Assembly (NCBI GenBank): GCA_000621425.1
Contig: JHYJ01000009.1
Location: 1 to 64,000 of the forward strand
From: Lachnospiraceae bacterium AB2028
GTDB taxonomy: Bacteria; Bacillota; Clostridia; Lachnospirales; Lachnospiraceae
Length of the DNA: 64,000 nucleotides
Direction of reading: 5' to 3'
Position 1 is the stretch's first letter. Each line of letters opens with the position of its first letter. Made by a program: the position numbers and the translations under genes. Of this stretch, positions 1-7,859 are shown piece by piece. The notes under the pieces were generated by a model, which was not told the DNA's origin, did no database searches, and saw only the letters and a list, made by a program, of their open reading frames with translations.

Positions 1-48
1 GGTTCTGGCGTGGATATTTATTAAGGTAAGGTGAGAAGAATATAAGAA

Positions 49-73
49 GGGCCTGCGGGAAATCCGCAGGCCC
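49..73 (-). terminator. Intrinsic terminator after hsp20
   Basis: A perfect 10-bp stem (GGGCCTGCGG paired with CCGCAGGCCC) closes a 5-base loop just past the stop of the minus-strand Hsp20 gene. On the minus strand the stem is followed by a T-rich stretch (TTCTTATATTCTTC), which fits a Rho-independent terminator. A-rich bases on the other side could let it work in both directions. Confidence 0.75.
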
Positions 74-82
74 ATTTTAACG

Positions 83-532
83 TCATCCTTCGATGAGTAT
101 TTGTTTCTTTTCGGGGAGTTTCTCTTTTTCCTTCTTAGGAAGGGTGAGGTTCAATACACCGTGTTTGAAGCTTGCCTTGATGTCCTCCTCGGTGATGTTC
201 TCGCCGACATAGAAACTTCTCTGCATTGATCCGGAATAACGCTCCTGTCTGATAAGTTTGCCCTTCTTATCCTTTTCGTCCTTATCCAGACCCTTGTTTG
301 CACTGACGATGAGGTATCCGTTGTTCAGCTCCAGACCGATCTCTTCTTTCTTGAAGCCGGGCAGGTCGATATCTACTTCGTAGTGATCGTCATGCTCATG
401 AACATCGGTCTTCATCATCCTGTCGGCATGTCTGCCGTACAGTTTTCTTTCGGTTCTGTCCAGATCTCTGAAATCCGGGAATGAGAACCAGTCGTCAAAT
501 AAATCTTCTCCAAAAATACTAGGTCTTAACAT
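83..532 (-). CDS. Small heat shock protein, Hsp20/alpha-crystallin family
   Basis: This is an ATP-independent holdase that binds unfolding proteins in the cytoplasm. The 149-residue product is typical in length for bacterial Hsp20. A short N-terminal arm (LRPSIFGEDLFDDWF) is followed by an alpha-crystallin domain at about residues 35-135, containing the segments VDIDLPGFKKEEI and GVLNLTLPKK, and an ILI-type C-terminal tail. The start is set at 532 because AGGAGG lies 8 bases upstream; an in-frame start 24 bases further up would leave this site inside the gene. It is a single-gene unit with its own terminator. A CIRCE element overlaps its promoter, so HrcA repression is expected. The family call is firm. 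Confidence 0.93.
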   Translation of the reverse strand: MLRPSIFGEDLFDDWFSFPDFRDLDRTERKLYGRHADRMMKTDVHEHDDHYEVDIDLPGFKKEEIGLELNNGYLIVSANKGLDKDEKDKKGKLIRQERYSGSMQRSFYVGENITEEDIKASFKHGVLNLTLPKKEKEKLPEKKQILIEG

Positions 533-648
533 AATGCTTACCTCCTTTTCACTCAATACTGTTAATAGCTACTGAGCAAGGGGAAGGAGGGATTAGATCA
601 TTGGAACATCCCGTTCTTTTGGTCTTCTCTGTTCCTCTGTTCGATTAT

Positions 649-677
649 GTTATAGCATTTAAATTAGCACTCGTCAA
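649..677 (-). promoter_or_regulatory. Sigma-A promoter of hsp20
   Basis: Read on the minus strand, TTGACG and TATAAC are separated by exactly 17 bp. The -35 box lies in the spacer of the CIRCE palindrome, so bound HrcA would block polymerase directly. Confidence 0.8.
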
Positions 678-690
678 GGGAGAGCGCTAA
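664..690. promoter_or_regulatory. CIRCE element (HrcA operator)
   Basis: TTAGCACTC, 9 bases, then GAGCGCTAA matches the CIRCE consensus (TTAGCACTC-N9-GAGTGCTAA) with one mismatch. It overlaps the -35 box of the hsp20 promoter. CIRCE is the known target of the heat-shock repressor HrcA. Control of an hsp20 gene by CIRCE is less usual than control of groE or dnaK operons. Confidence 0.9.
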
Positions 691-720
691 CAATATTTGT
701 GAAATATTTGTGAACTGTCT

Positions 721-969
721 ATGCCGCGTGAGCAGAATGGTTATAAAGAGGAGACCGATGAAGAGTTTGTGCCTAAAAAAGCTGAAAGTGGACTTCAGGG
801 ATGGATTGAATGCTTTGAAAAAGCTCAGTTTTCAGGCTCCTTATTCTGCGGTGGCATAGGTGATACGGGTGAGGCATCCGGGAAAACAGAAGAGTTAATA
901 ATGTTTTGTATCTCCGAGTCCGTTTTCTTTTGCAAAAGAATACCGGCAATGGTGAGCGTCAGATCATGA
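721..969 (+). pseudogene. Possible remnant of a flavoprotein/oxidoreductase gene
   Basis: An open frame of 82 codons begins at the 5' edge of the accessory region. The central segment (GLQGWIECFEKAQFSG, then CGGIGDTGE) resembles the C-terminal part of NAD(P)H-dependent FMN reductase/flavodoxin-like proteins of Clostridia. There is no N-terminal flavin-binding region and no convincing ribosome binding site, and the last third does not look protein-like. It is best read as a decayed fragment, but the resemblance rests on memory of the family and is weak. Confidence 0.25.
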
Positions 970-1034
970 CTTCGAAAAAGGTTGGATTAGTTGGAATTGC
1001 TGGCGACTACACTTCAGCACTGTGATAGAAAAAA

Positions 1035-1123
1035 TGCGGTTATCCGCAAAAATTTCATGGAAATAATTGACCGAGAGAATGGCAGGCGATATACTATACA
1101 TGAAATACTTGCGGATAACCGCA
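1035..1123. repeat. Pair of inverted operator-like repeats flanking a promoter
   Basis: Two 25-base arms (1035-1059 and 1099-1123) are inverted copies with two mismatches. Each arm contains a 14-base element, TGCGGTTATCCGCA or its reverse complement, which is itself nearly palindromic, plus ATTTCATG. The 39 bases between the arms contain a complete promoter. This looks like a two-site operator for a dimeric DNA-binding protein. A long hairpin in read-through RNA is the alternative. Confidence 0.7.
1067..1095 (+). promoter_or_regulatory. Promoter of the DUF4143 ATPase gene
   Basis: TTGACC and TATACT are separated by exactly 17 bp, about 50 bp upstream of the ATPase start. The promoter is enclosed by the two inverted repeats, so the distal arm would sit in the leader and the proximal arm just upstream of the -35 box. 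Confidence 0.7.
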
Positions 1124-1144
1124 AAATAGTCACGAGGTGCCGAT

Positions 1145-2440
1145 ATGTATCCCAGAGAGCAATACTTAAAAAAGATTATTTCAAAGAAGGATAATGGACG
1201 TATAAAGATCATCACGGGACTTCGCCGAAGCGGTAAATCAGTATTGTTGTTTCAGTTGTATCGAGAATGGCTCTTGGGAGAAGGTGTGAAGGAAGATCAG
1301 ATCATTACCCTTGAATTGGACATATTGGAAAACGCCAGGTATCGTAATCCATTGGAGCTTAATAAGTATATCCGGGATCATATGATCGACCCGAAGAAGA
1401 GGTACTATATTTTCATAGATGAGATCCAGTTTGTATCTGAGATTCAGAATCCATACGTGGATAATGATGATGCCAAGATAACATTTATCGATGTAATCCT
1501 TGGATTTATGCATATGGATAATGCCGATGTGTATGTTACCGGCAGTAATTCCAAGATGCTGTCTTCGGATATATTGACTCAATTCAGGGATAGAGGCGAT
1601 GAAATTCGTGTATATCCGCTGTCGTTTGCGGAGTTTTATAACGAATACAGCGGGGATAAACGTGGAGCATGGCAGGATTATTATACTTATGGTGGGATGC
1701 CATATGCTGCTACTCTTGAGTCACATGAGGAGAAAAGCAGATATTTAAAGGATCTCTTCGACAGGACATATATAAAAGATGTACTTGAAAGACATGAAAT
1801 AAAGAATAATACCGAAGTACTGGATATATTGCTTGATGTCCTCGCATCAGGGATTGGCTCGCTTACCAATCCCAGTAAGTTGGCTAATTCATTTAAAAGT
1901 GAACGACAGATTGGCATAGGCTCCGAAACAATTGAAAAATACATTGGATATTTTGTGGAATCATTTCTTGTTGAGAAAGCTGCTCGCTATGATGTTAAGG
2001 GGAGGAAATACATCGGAACTCCTGCCAAGTACTATTACACTGATATGGGGCTTCGCAATGCAAGGCTTGGATTCAGACAGTTGGAAGAGACTCATATCAT
2101 GGAAAACGTACTGTACAACGATCTCGTCCGTAGAGGTATGAATGTTGATGTTGGTGTGGTGGAATACAATACCAAGGATACAACCGGTAAGAAGATCCGA
2201 AAGCAGCTGGAAGTAGATTTTGTTGTAAACGGGGCAGGCAAACGGTTCTATATTCAATCTGTCTTATCTATAGCTGATCCTGAAAAAAAGGAGCAGGAGA
2301 TAGAATCATTGAAAAGAATACCTGACTCTTTTAGCAAGATTGTTGTAGTTCGTGATTACCTTATGCCTTGGCAGGATGAAAACGGGATTACATATGTTGG
2401 CATAGAGCAATTCCTTTTGAATGAAGATCTTTTGAAGTGA
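1145..2440 (+). CDS. AAA family ATPase with DUF4143 domain
   Basis: The 431-residue protein starts after GAGGTG. It has a Walker A motif GLRRSGKS at residues 25-32, a Walker B region YYIFIDEIQ near residue 93, a sensor-like TGSNSKM and GGMPYA. The C-terminal DUF4143 part holds a nuclease-like EVDFV strand. This is the AAA_14 plus DUF4143 architecture, complete in length. The family is common in anaerobes, often in several copies per genome; its function is unproven, and toxin-like, mobile or defence roles have been suggested. It stands alone downstream of a promoter framed by inverted repeats. Whether it controls that promoter itself is an inference. Confidence 0.88.
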   Translation: MYPREQYLKKIISKKDNGRIKIITGLRRSGKSVLLFQLYREWLLGEGVKEDQIITLELDILENARYRNPLELNKYIRDHMIDPKKRYYIFIDEIQFVSEIQNPYVDNDDAKITFIDVILGFMHMDNADVYVTGSNSKMLSSDILTQFRDRGDEIRVYPLSFAEFYNEYSGDKRGAWQDYYTYGGMPYAATLESHEEKSRYLKDLFDRTYIKDVLERHEIKNNTEVLDILLDVLASGIGSLTNPSKLANSFKSERQIGIGSETIEKYIGYFVESFLVEKAARYDVKGRKYIGTPAKYYYTDMGLRNARLGFRQLEETHIMENVLYNDLVRRGMNVDVGVVEYNTKDTTGKKIRKQLEVDFVVNGAGKRFYIQSVLSIADPEKKEQEIESLKRIPDSFSKIVVVRDYLMPWQDENGITYVGIEQFLLNEDLLK

Positions 2441-2548
2441 TGTTTTACTATTTGGGGTAAAGGTGCTTATCTTTTAAGGAAGCTTGGCTGTAGGATCTGA
2501 CAACAAAAATCCGAAAAGACAACAATTTGACAACAAATTCATTTATAA

Positions 2549-3004
2549 GATGCGTCGTTTGTCTTACTGCATACGTTGTCGCATATATTGATTAAGCCGT
2601 TAAGCTATGAGTGTGGATATAATATTGCCTCCTTAAGAGAGAGAATCTATTGCATGCCTGAAAAAGATCCAGAAACAAAGATGGCTGGATTGTTGATATA
2701 TACAGCGAGTGGAGACTCAGAAGGAACACTAGGAGGATTAGTGCGACAGGGACGTGAAGATTGCTTCCCTAGAATTTTCAAGGAAACTATTGAACACGCA
2801 CTTTTATGTTCAAATGATCCAGTATGTATTACTAGCAAAGGACAGGGGCGAGAGTCACTCAATCTTGTTTCATGTCATGCCTGTGGCCTTATTCCAGAAA
2901 CAAGTTGTGAGGTTTATAATATTATGCTTGACAGAGGCATGGTAATTGGTACATTTGAGGAGCCAGAAGCAGGCTTTTATAGTGCATGGGTAAATAATAA
3001 ATAA
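2549..3004 (+). pseudogene. 5'-truncated DrmB-like (DUF1998) protein fragment
   Basis: The frame is open from 2549, after a TAA at 2546, to a stop at 3004. Its first residues already look conserved (LLHTLSHILIKPL), followed by GYNIASLRERIY, GLLIYTASGDSEGTLGGL, CSNDPVC and SCHACGLIPETSCE. The order and spacing match the C-terminal zinc-binding DUF1998 region of DrmB, a DISARM anti-phage component. Conserved sequence continues upstream of the first usable start (TTG at 2576) and the helicase-related body is missing, so this is a 5'-deleted remnant. A DruE-type or other DUF1998 helicase is a less likely source. The next gene begins 25 bp later, which suggests a former operon. The region is visibly A/T-rich. 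Confidence 0.72.
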
Positions 3005-3029
3005 TAAGCATTTGAAAGGGTGGATTAAA

Positions 3030-5033
3030 TTGAACAAATATACATTTTCAACTCAAAACGGAAAAGCGTATTACTGTAATTCGATTCCTGGGTTCATACG
3101 TGATAAATCGGAGTCGATTATTGGACAACTTGTAAAACATTCATTCGAAGTGAATAAAGAGCAATCAGATGCTTGGGATAATCAGATATCTGAACTGCAA
3201 AATCGATTAGAAGAGAGTGGAATGGAGGGAGATATCATATTTGAATATGATATCGTTCGTTTAGGTAAAAGAATAGATGTAATTCTGTTGATTCGTCATA
3301 TGGTCTTTTCGCTTGAATTCAAAAATGGAAAGAATGTCTTTGTCGCTCAGGATGCCCAACAGGCAGAAGATTATGCAATCGATATAAAGAATTTCCATAA
3401 AGAATCAGAGGATTTATATGTATGTCCAATCCTAATAGCAACAGATGCTCCGAAGTATAGGAAGGAGCAATCAATAGATTGTTATCCGGACAAGCAGATT
3501 TTCCTTCAGCGAGAAAACATAGAGACTTTTACACCAAAAGTTGCTCAAATAGTTGAAAGATATGGAGAGGACAAAGAAATCGATTTTGAAAAGTGGTTTA
3601 ACTCACCATATCATCCTACACCAACAATAATAGCAGCTGCGGTTGAAGCATATACTTCACACGATATTAGTCAGATAGCACAGTCAGAGGCTGGGCAGGA
3701 TAATATAGATAAATGCGAAAATAGGATCGAAGAAATAGTTCAGTATGCACGAAGCAATAAGAAAAAATGCGTATGCTTCGTGACCGGGGTGCCAGGCGCG
3801 GGTAAAACTCTTGTAGGGTTAGACGTTGTAGCTAAGAATTTAAATAAAGGGGTAGAAAATCTTAGTGTATATCTTTCTGGAAATGGCCCTCTGGTTGAAG
3901 TTTTGAGAGAGGCACTTAAACAAAGCGTGAAAGAAAAACTACGCACAGAAAGTAAGGAGGCTAAGAAGGAAACGGAAGCTGCTATAGATACACTTATACA
4001 GAGTAGCTTTGCTTTTAAAAATGACAATGCTAGAAATAATAATGTAACTCCTGAGCATATTATGATTTTTGATGAGGCTCAACGAGTATGGAATCAAGAG
4101 AAAATGACTAGGAAACACAACAAAGATGACGTATTGTCTGTTAGTGAACCATCACTGTTGTATCAGATAATGGATAGACATAAAGACTGGGCGGTTATGA
4201 TTTGCCTTGTTGGTCTAGGCCAAGATATCTATGACGGAGAAGTTGGAATTAATGAGTGGTTTAGATGTGGTATTAATGAATATCAAAATTGGGAGATGTT
4301 TTATTCACCAGATATTTTCACACAAGTTGAAGATAAAGAAATCGATGCTTCAATGATTAAAGGATGTAGCCGATGTCATGAAGTGCCTGAACTACATTTG
4401 AAAACCTCAATTCGGTCATTTCGTGCAGATAAACAGAGCAAATTTGTAGATAGTCTTTTAGACAACAGGCCGGAAGAAGCAAAAGGAGTATATAAAGAAA
4501 TTAGCACGAAATACCCAGTGTTCATAACGCGTGATATTGATGTGGCCAAGAAATGGGCAAAGAAGCAAGTAAGAGGTTCTCAGCGTTGCGGGGTTTTGGC
4601 TTGTAGTAGCGCTCAGCGATTGAAACCTGAGGGTATATATGTTCCTACAGAGATTGATGTGAAAAATTGGTTTCTTGCGCCCGGTTCCGATTTAAGGTCA
4701 TCCAATATGATGGAAGTGGTAGCAAGTGAATTCAAAGTACAGGGACTAGAAATAGATTGGGCTGTTGTATGCTGGGATGCTGATTTGCGTAGAAAGAGTA
4801 AAAACGAGTGGGACTATTATAATTTCAGAGGAACCAAATGGATGCACAGAAACAAAGCTGAACAGCAACGATATCTTGTGAATTCTTATCGTGTTCTTCT
4901 TACAAGAGCTCGACAGGGAATGGTCATTTTTGTTCCGAAAGGTGTAGATCCAGAAGAGGATGATACCCGTAGTTGTTCCTATTATGATGAAATATATAAG
5001 TATTTACTATCATGTGGTATACATGAACTTTAA
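3030..5033 (+). CDS. DUF2075 (Schlafen-like) helicase with PD-(D/E)XK-like N-terminus
   Basis: The start is the TTG at 3030, 6 bases after AAAGGGTGG; an earlier in-frame TTG at 3012 has no site. The 667-residue protein has an N-terminal region with D83 and E96-F-K98 in the pattern of PD-(D/E)XK nucleases. An ATPase region follows, with GVPGAGKT at 253-260, FDEAQR at 347-352, a VVASEFKVQGLEIDW segment and a C-terminal motif SYRVLLTRARQG like helicase motif VI. This is the DUF2075/Schlafen-like helicase family, which often lies in defence islands. It appears intact and sits directly after the DrmB-like remnant, so it may be the surviving member of a lost multigene system. A role in nucleic-acid-targeting defence is inferred. 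Confidence 0.85.
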   Translation: MNKYTFSTQNGKAYYCNSIPGFIRDKSESIIGQLVKHSFEVNKEQSDAWDNQISELQNRLEESGMEGDIIFEYDIVRLGKRIDVILLIRHMVFSLEFKNGKNVFVAQDAQQAEDYAIDIKNFHKESEDLYVCPILIATDAPKYRKEQSIDCYPDKQIFLQRENIETFTPKVAQIVERYGEDKEIDFEKWFNSPYHPTPTIIAAAVEAYTSHDISQIAQSEAGQDNIDKCENRIEEIVQYARSNKKKCVCFVTGVPGAGKTLVGLDVVAKNLNKGVENLSVYLSGNGPLVEVLREALKQSVKEKLRTESKEAKKETEAAIDTLIQSSFAFKNDNARNNNVTPEHIMIFDEAQRVWNQEKMTRKHNKDDVLSVSEPSLLYQIMDRHKDWAVMICLVGLGQDIYDGEVGINEWFRCGINEYQNWEMFYSPDIFTQVEDKEIDASMIKGCSRCHEVPELHLKTSIRSFRADKQSKFVDSLLDNRPEEAKGVYKEISTKYPVFITRDIDVAKKWAKKQVRGSQRCGVLACSSAQRLKPEGIYVPTEIDVKNWFLAPGSDLRSSNMMEVVASEFKVQGLEIDWAVVCWDADLRRKSKNEWDYYNFRGTKWMHRNKAEQQRYLVNSYRVLLTRARQGMVIFVPKGVDPEEDDTRSCSYYDEIYKYLLSCGIHEL

Positions 5034-5170
5034 TTAGCTTATTTTGGCTAGTGATGATGAATACTGGATATACTCAAATACGAGCCTAATGTTGAACAAA
5101 TTGATAATCATAGAAATCTAAATAATTGATAATGTTAATTAAAATTATGTGTAAAAGGGGAATATAGCCA

Positions 5171-5671
5171 TGAAGGGTTCAGAAACAAAACTTTTGGAGT
5201 ATATGGAAGGGGCAAGGGGTATTTAGTTCGATTGATGAAGTGAGAGAAATATTCCTTTATACGGAAAACTATCTCTTCAGGAGAAGCATCTGTGATCTTC
5301 CTACGAATGAGCCACCGCACCCTGAAATATGGATTAACTATTTTCTTCGGATGGTCCAGCTTTATTCAAATAGGGTGTGCGAGCTCTCGGAAGATTCGAA
5401 CACCGAGGAAATAACAGGAAGTCTTTCTTATCTGAAAGGCAAAGAGAAAGAACTGCTTCTGTTTCTTATGAAGCATTATAAAAGGGAATTCACTCCGATT
5501 GAAGTCAGTAAGGAATTTGCTGTAACAAATAAGACAATAATAAACAGATTGTCAGTTCTTGTTAAGAATGGATTTGTTGAACCGGTCATGGTAAACGAAC
5601 GTGTTAGATCATATAAGCTTAGTACTTTCACAAAAGATCATGAAAAAGAATTGAAGAAATCACTACAATAG
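5171..5671 (+). pseudogene. Deletion scar joining DUF262-like pieces to a Fic/winged-helix tail
   Basis: An ATG at 5171 after AAAAGGGG opens a frame starting MKGSETKLLEYMEG, the typical N-terminus of DUF262 (GmrS-like) proteins, but it hits TAG within 19 codons. In another frame, open from before 5186, the segment YTENYLFRRSICDLPTN resembles the interior of DUF262 proteins. It is followed by PHPEIWINYFLRM, typical of the C-terminal part of Fic proteins, and then a winged-helix-like tail (FTPIEVSKEFAVTNKTIINRLSVL). The piece from GTG 5240 to 5671 could still be translated as a 143-residue DNA-binding protein. The simplest reading is one or more deletions that fused relics of two accessory genes. 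Confidence 0.5.
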
Positions 5672-5742
5672 TTATGAGTGTGTACCGACATGGGATTAAT
5701 CAAAAATGAATTATTTACAAGGCACATACAGGGGGAGTTATT

Positions 5743-6165
5743 ATGTCAAAATTGTTCAGATTTAAATGTCCAAAATGTGGTAGGGTCCAGGATGCACCGG
5801 GTGATAAAGCTTGTTGGAAATGCCATACTATGGTAAGTCTTCCCCGGAATGGTATTATTCAAATCTACCGTCTGCCTGCTTGTCTGGGGATAGGAAGAAG
5901 CATGGAAATATATATTAACAATATTCGTTTCGGATGTTTGAAATACGATGATAGCATCAGGATTCCTGTGCCATATGGTCACTATTATGTTCTAATGAAG
6001 TTTCTCAATTATAAACTGAGTAATTATAAAGGTATTGGTCAGGAGTTCGATATCACTCCCGATAACAGGATCGTGTATCTTAGGGCAGCACGCTGTATTC
6101 CGGGATTTATGACCAATACTGTGATTCTGGAACAGGCTTCTGCGGAAGAGATGCCGACGCTTTGA
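5743..6165 (+). CDS. Zinc-ribbon protein of unknown function
   Basis: The 140-residue protein begins after CAGGGGGAG. Its N-terminus carries two CxxC knuckles (CPKC at 9-12 and CWKC at 25-28), a zinc ribbon. The remaining hundred residues (GRSMEIYINN, YGHYYVLMKF) look like a small beta-rich domain with no clear membrane segment. I do not recognise a named family. It stands alone, facing the same way as the decayed island genes, and its 3' end is overlapped by a doubtful minus-strand frame. The reading frame and start look real. Confidence 0.65.
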   Translation: MSKLFRFKCPKCGRVQDAPGDKACWKCHTMVSLPRNGIIQIYRLPACLGIGRSMEIYINNIRFGCLKYDDSIRIPVPYGHYYVLMKFLNYKLSNYKGIGQEFDITPDNRIVYLRAARCIPGFMTNTVILEQASAEEMPTL

Positions 6166-6428
6166 CCAATGCGGAATCGTAATGTATCTTGACAGCGATT
6201 CCGGCCGATGCGGGGTGCTGTAATGAAACATCTGAGGACATCATAAGGATGTATGAATCCGGAAACAAATCTCATATCGCTTTTCATTTCTTTATGCATG
6301 GCAAAGTTATATTCGAGACCTCTTTTGGCATCTACAACAATGCATGCCAGATGTTCCCTGGGCCCCATAACCAGCTCGATCATATCATCGGTATCACACG
6401 CTATCACAGTATCATATTTTTCAGACAT
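6039..6428 (-). pseudogene. Doubtful minus-strand coding region or remnant
   Basis: The first 65 or so residues from 6428 (KYDTVIACDTDDMIELVMG, HLACIVVDAKRGLEY, FVSGFIHPYDVLRC) look protein-like, more so than the plus-strand frames here. The downstream half overlaps the zinc-ribbon gene by 127 bp and loses this character near 6190. No strong ribosome binding site is visible. It may be the start of a gene whose 3' end was lost. I do not recognise the family. This frame is the only content seen in 6166-6600 apart from the promoter at 6559. Confidence 0.3.
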
Positions 6429-6558
6429 TTCTTATTTCTTTAAAGCAAACGATTTGCCAACTTTCATCATACCACAAAAGCCTTCGCTTGTTTCCAAACC
6501 GGCGCTGATAATGTTTGTAGCTGCGCTGAAAAAAGTAGAAGGATGAACTGCTGAATCA

Positions 6559-6567
6559 TGTTATAAT
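6559..6567 (+). promoter_or_regulatory. Extended -10 promoter of the GGDEF gene
   Basis: TGTTATAAT (a TG dinucleotide one base before TATAAT) lies about 43 bases before the start of the membrane GGDEF gene. No good -35 box is present, as is usual for extended -10 promoters. Confidence 0.5.
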
Positions 6568-6609
6568 ACAGAGAATTCGGCGAAATTAATAAATTACGGG
6601 GAAACTAAG

Positions 6610-7836
6610 ATGTTATATAACGTAGCGTATGAAATATCGGCACAAATATTTGTTCTTTTTATATTTGTGTACTCCTGTATCGAGTATCCGATGAGAAGCA
6701 GGAAAAATATGTTTTTCAGAATTATGAGTATAATTCTGATCGCTACGCAGTCTTTCGATATATTATCTGCTTTTGCAATATCGTATAATCATATCTTCCC
6801 AAGGATCAGTAATATTGTAGTGAACACGGCATACTTCTCTTTTGGTACGGTACTCTGCTATATGCTCGGTGCCTATATTGATTATCATATCATTCCTGAA
6901 AAAGGGAAGAAGATCTTTCTAAAAACAAAGTTAATAGTATTGATAATAGAAGAAATTGCAATTATTGCTAATGTTTTTGGCGGCTTTTTCTTTTATATCA
7001 CAAAAGATAATGTATATACTCATGGCGACTATTTTTATGTTATGCATTTGGTTTCGATCCTTTTCATTGTATTGGCGGGAATAACCATGTTCATAAACAT
7101 AAAAATACTTGGAAAAGCACAGATAATATACGGGACCGTTATCATAACACTGTATGTTCTGCCGATAATATTGCAGGTCTTATTGTTTGAGAACACCTTA
7201 ATAATCATGTTTGGTGCTTCGCTGATCATGCTGGTTACTTTCTTTTCCCTGGAAACTCCGGACTATGTGAAACTGCAGACAACTCTCGAGGAATTGGAAA
7301 TAACAAAATCAGAGTTAGAAAAGCTGAATAAAAGGAATTATAGGCTTGCTCATTATGATCAGATGTCTGAATTACTAAATCGTACTGCCTACGAAGAAAT
7401 GATATCAGATCTAAAAACAGATATGCAAAAGATCAGAGAAGAAAAGAACATTATCGTTTTTATGGCTGATCTGAATTTCCTGAAATATCTGAATGACAAT
7501 TTCGGGCACAATATAGGTGACGAAGCAATCAAAAATGTCGCGCTGATCATAAAAGAAAGCTTTTCAGATAAAGAAAAATGTTATCGCATCGGCGGGGATG
7601 AATTCTGTATTATCAGCATTGGAAACGATCAAAGCGGATTTGAGACTATGTATCAGAATTTCATGGATAAAGTAGAAGAAAAAAGCAAAAAGGTAGATTA
7701 TCCCTTTTCCGTGGCCAGCGCCTACTACATTATTAAGGATGAAAGTATTGGTGACGCAATGCAGATCGTAGATAATATGATGTATGAAAATAAGAAAGAG
7801 ATCAAGAAGAATTATCCCCATTTTGCAAGGGCATAG
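6610..7836 (+). CDS. Membrane diguanylate cyclase (GGDEF)
   Basis: The 408-residue protein makes cyclic di-GMP from two GTP. The N-terminal 215 residues form about seven or eight hydrophobic helices (an MHYT/7TM-like sensor module with no family that I can name). A short coiled-coil linker (TTLEELEITKSELEKLNK) follows, then a GGDEF domain with intact IGGDEF at 327-332 and DLNFLKYLND for metal and substrate. No RxxD product-inhibition site is present just upstream. It starts after a weak GGGGA site and ends 23 bp before the next gene. It is one of two GGDEF proteins in the window, with an EAL protein at 18 kb. Confidence 0.9.
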   Translation: MLYNVAYEISAQIFVLFIFVYSCIEYPMRSRKNMFFRIMSIILIATQSFDILSAFAISYNHIFPRISNIVVNTAYFSFGTVLCYMLGAYIDYHIIPEKGKKIFLKTKLIVLIIEEIAIIANVFGGFFFYITKDNVYTHGDYFYVMHLVSILFIVLAGITMFINIKILGKAQIIYGTVIITLYVLPIILQVLLFENTLIIMFGASLIMLVTFFSLETPDYVKLQTTLEELEITKSELEKLNKRNYRLAHYDQMSELLNRTAYEEMISDLKTDMQKIREEKNIIVFMADLNFLKYLNDNFGHNIGDEAIKNVALIIKESFSDKEKCYRIGGDEFCIISIGNDQSGFETMYQNFMDKVEEKSKKVDYPFSVASAYYIIKDESIGDAMQIVDNMMYENKKEIKKNYPHFARA

Positions 7837-7859
7837 GAAAAAAAAGGAGAAATAGGATT

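Noticed and set aside
964-1215. Overlapping short frames on both strands around 964-1215
   Set aside because: They run across the inverted repeats and promoter of the ATPase gene, lack ribosome binding sites and have no protein-like composition.
2499-2536. Three GACAACAA copies (2499, 2518, 2529)
   Set aside because: Spacing is irregular, the copies are short and lie in A-rich DNA; no iteron or attachment-site context is present.
6189-6546. Plus-strand frames after the zinc-ribbon gene
   Set aside because: They are Ser/Ile/His-rich with no binding site and oppose a better minus-strand frame.
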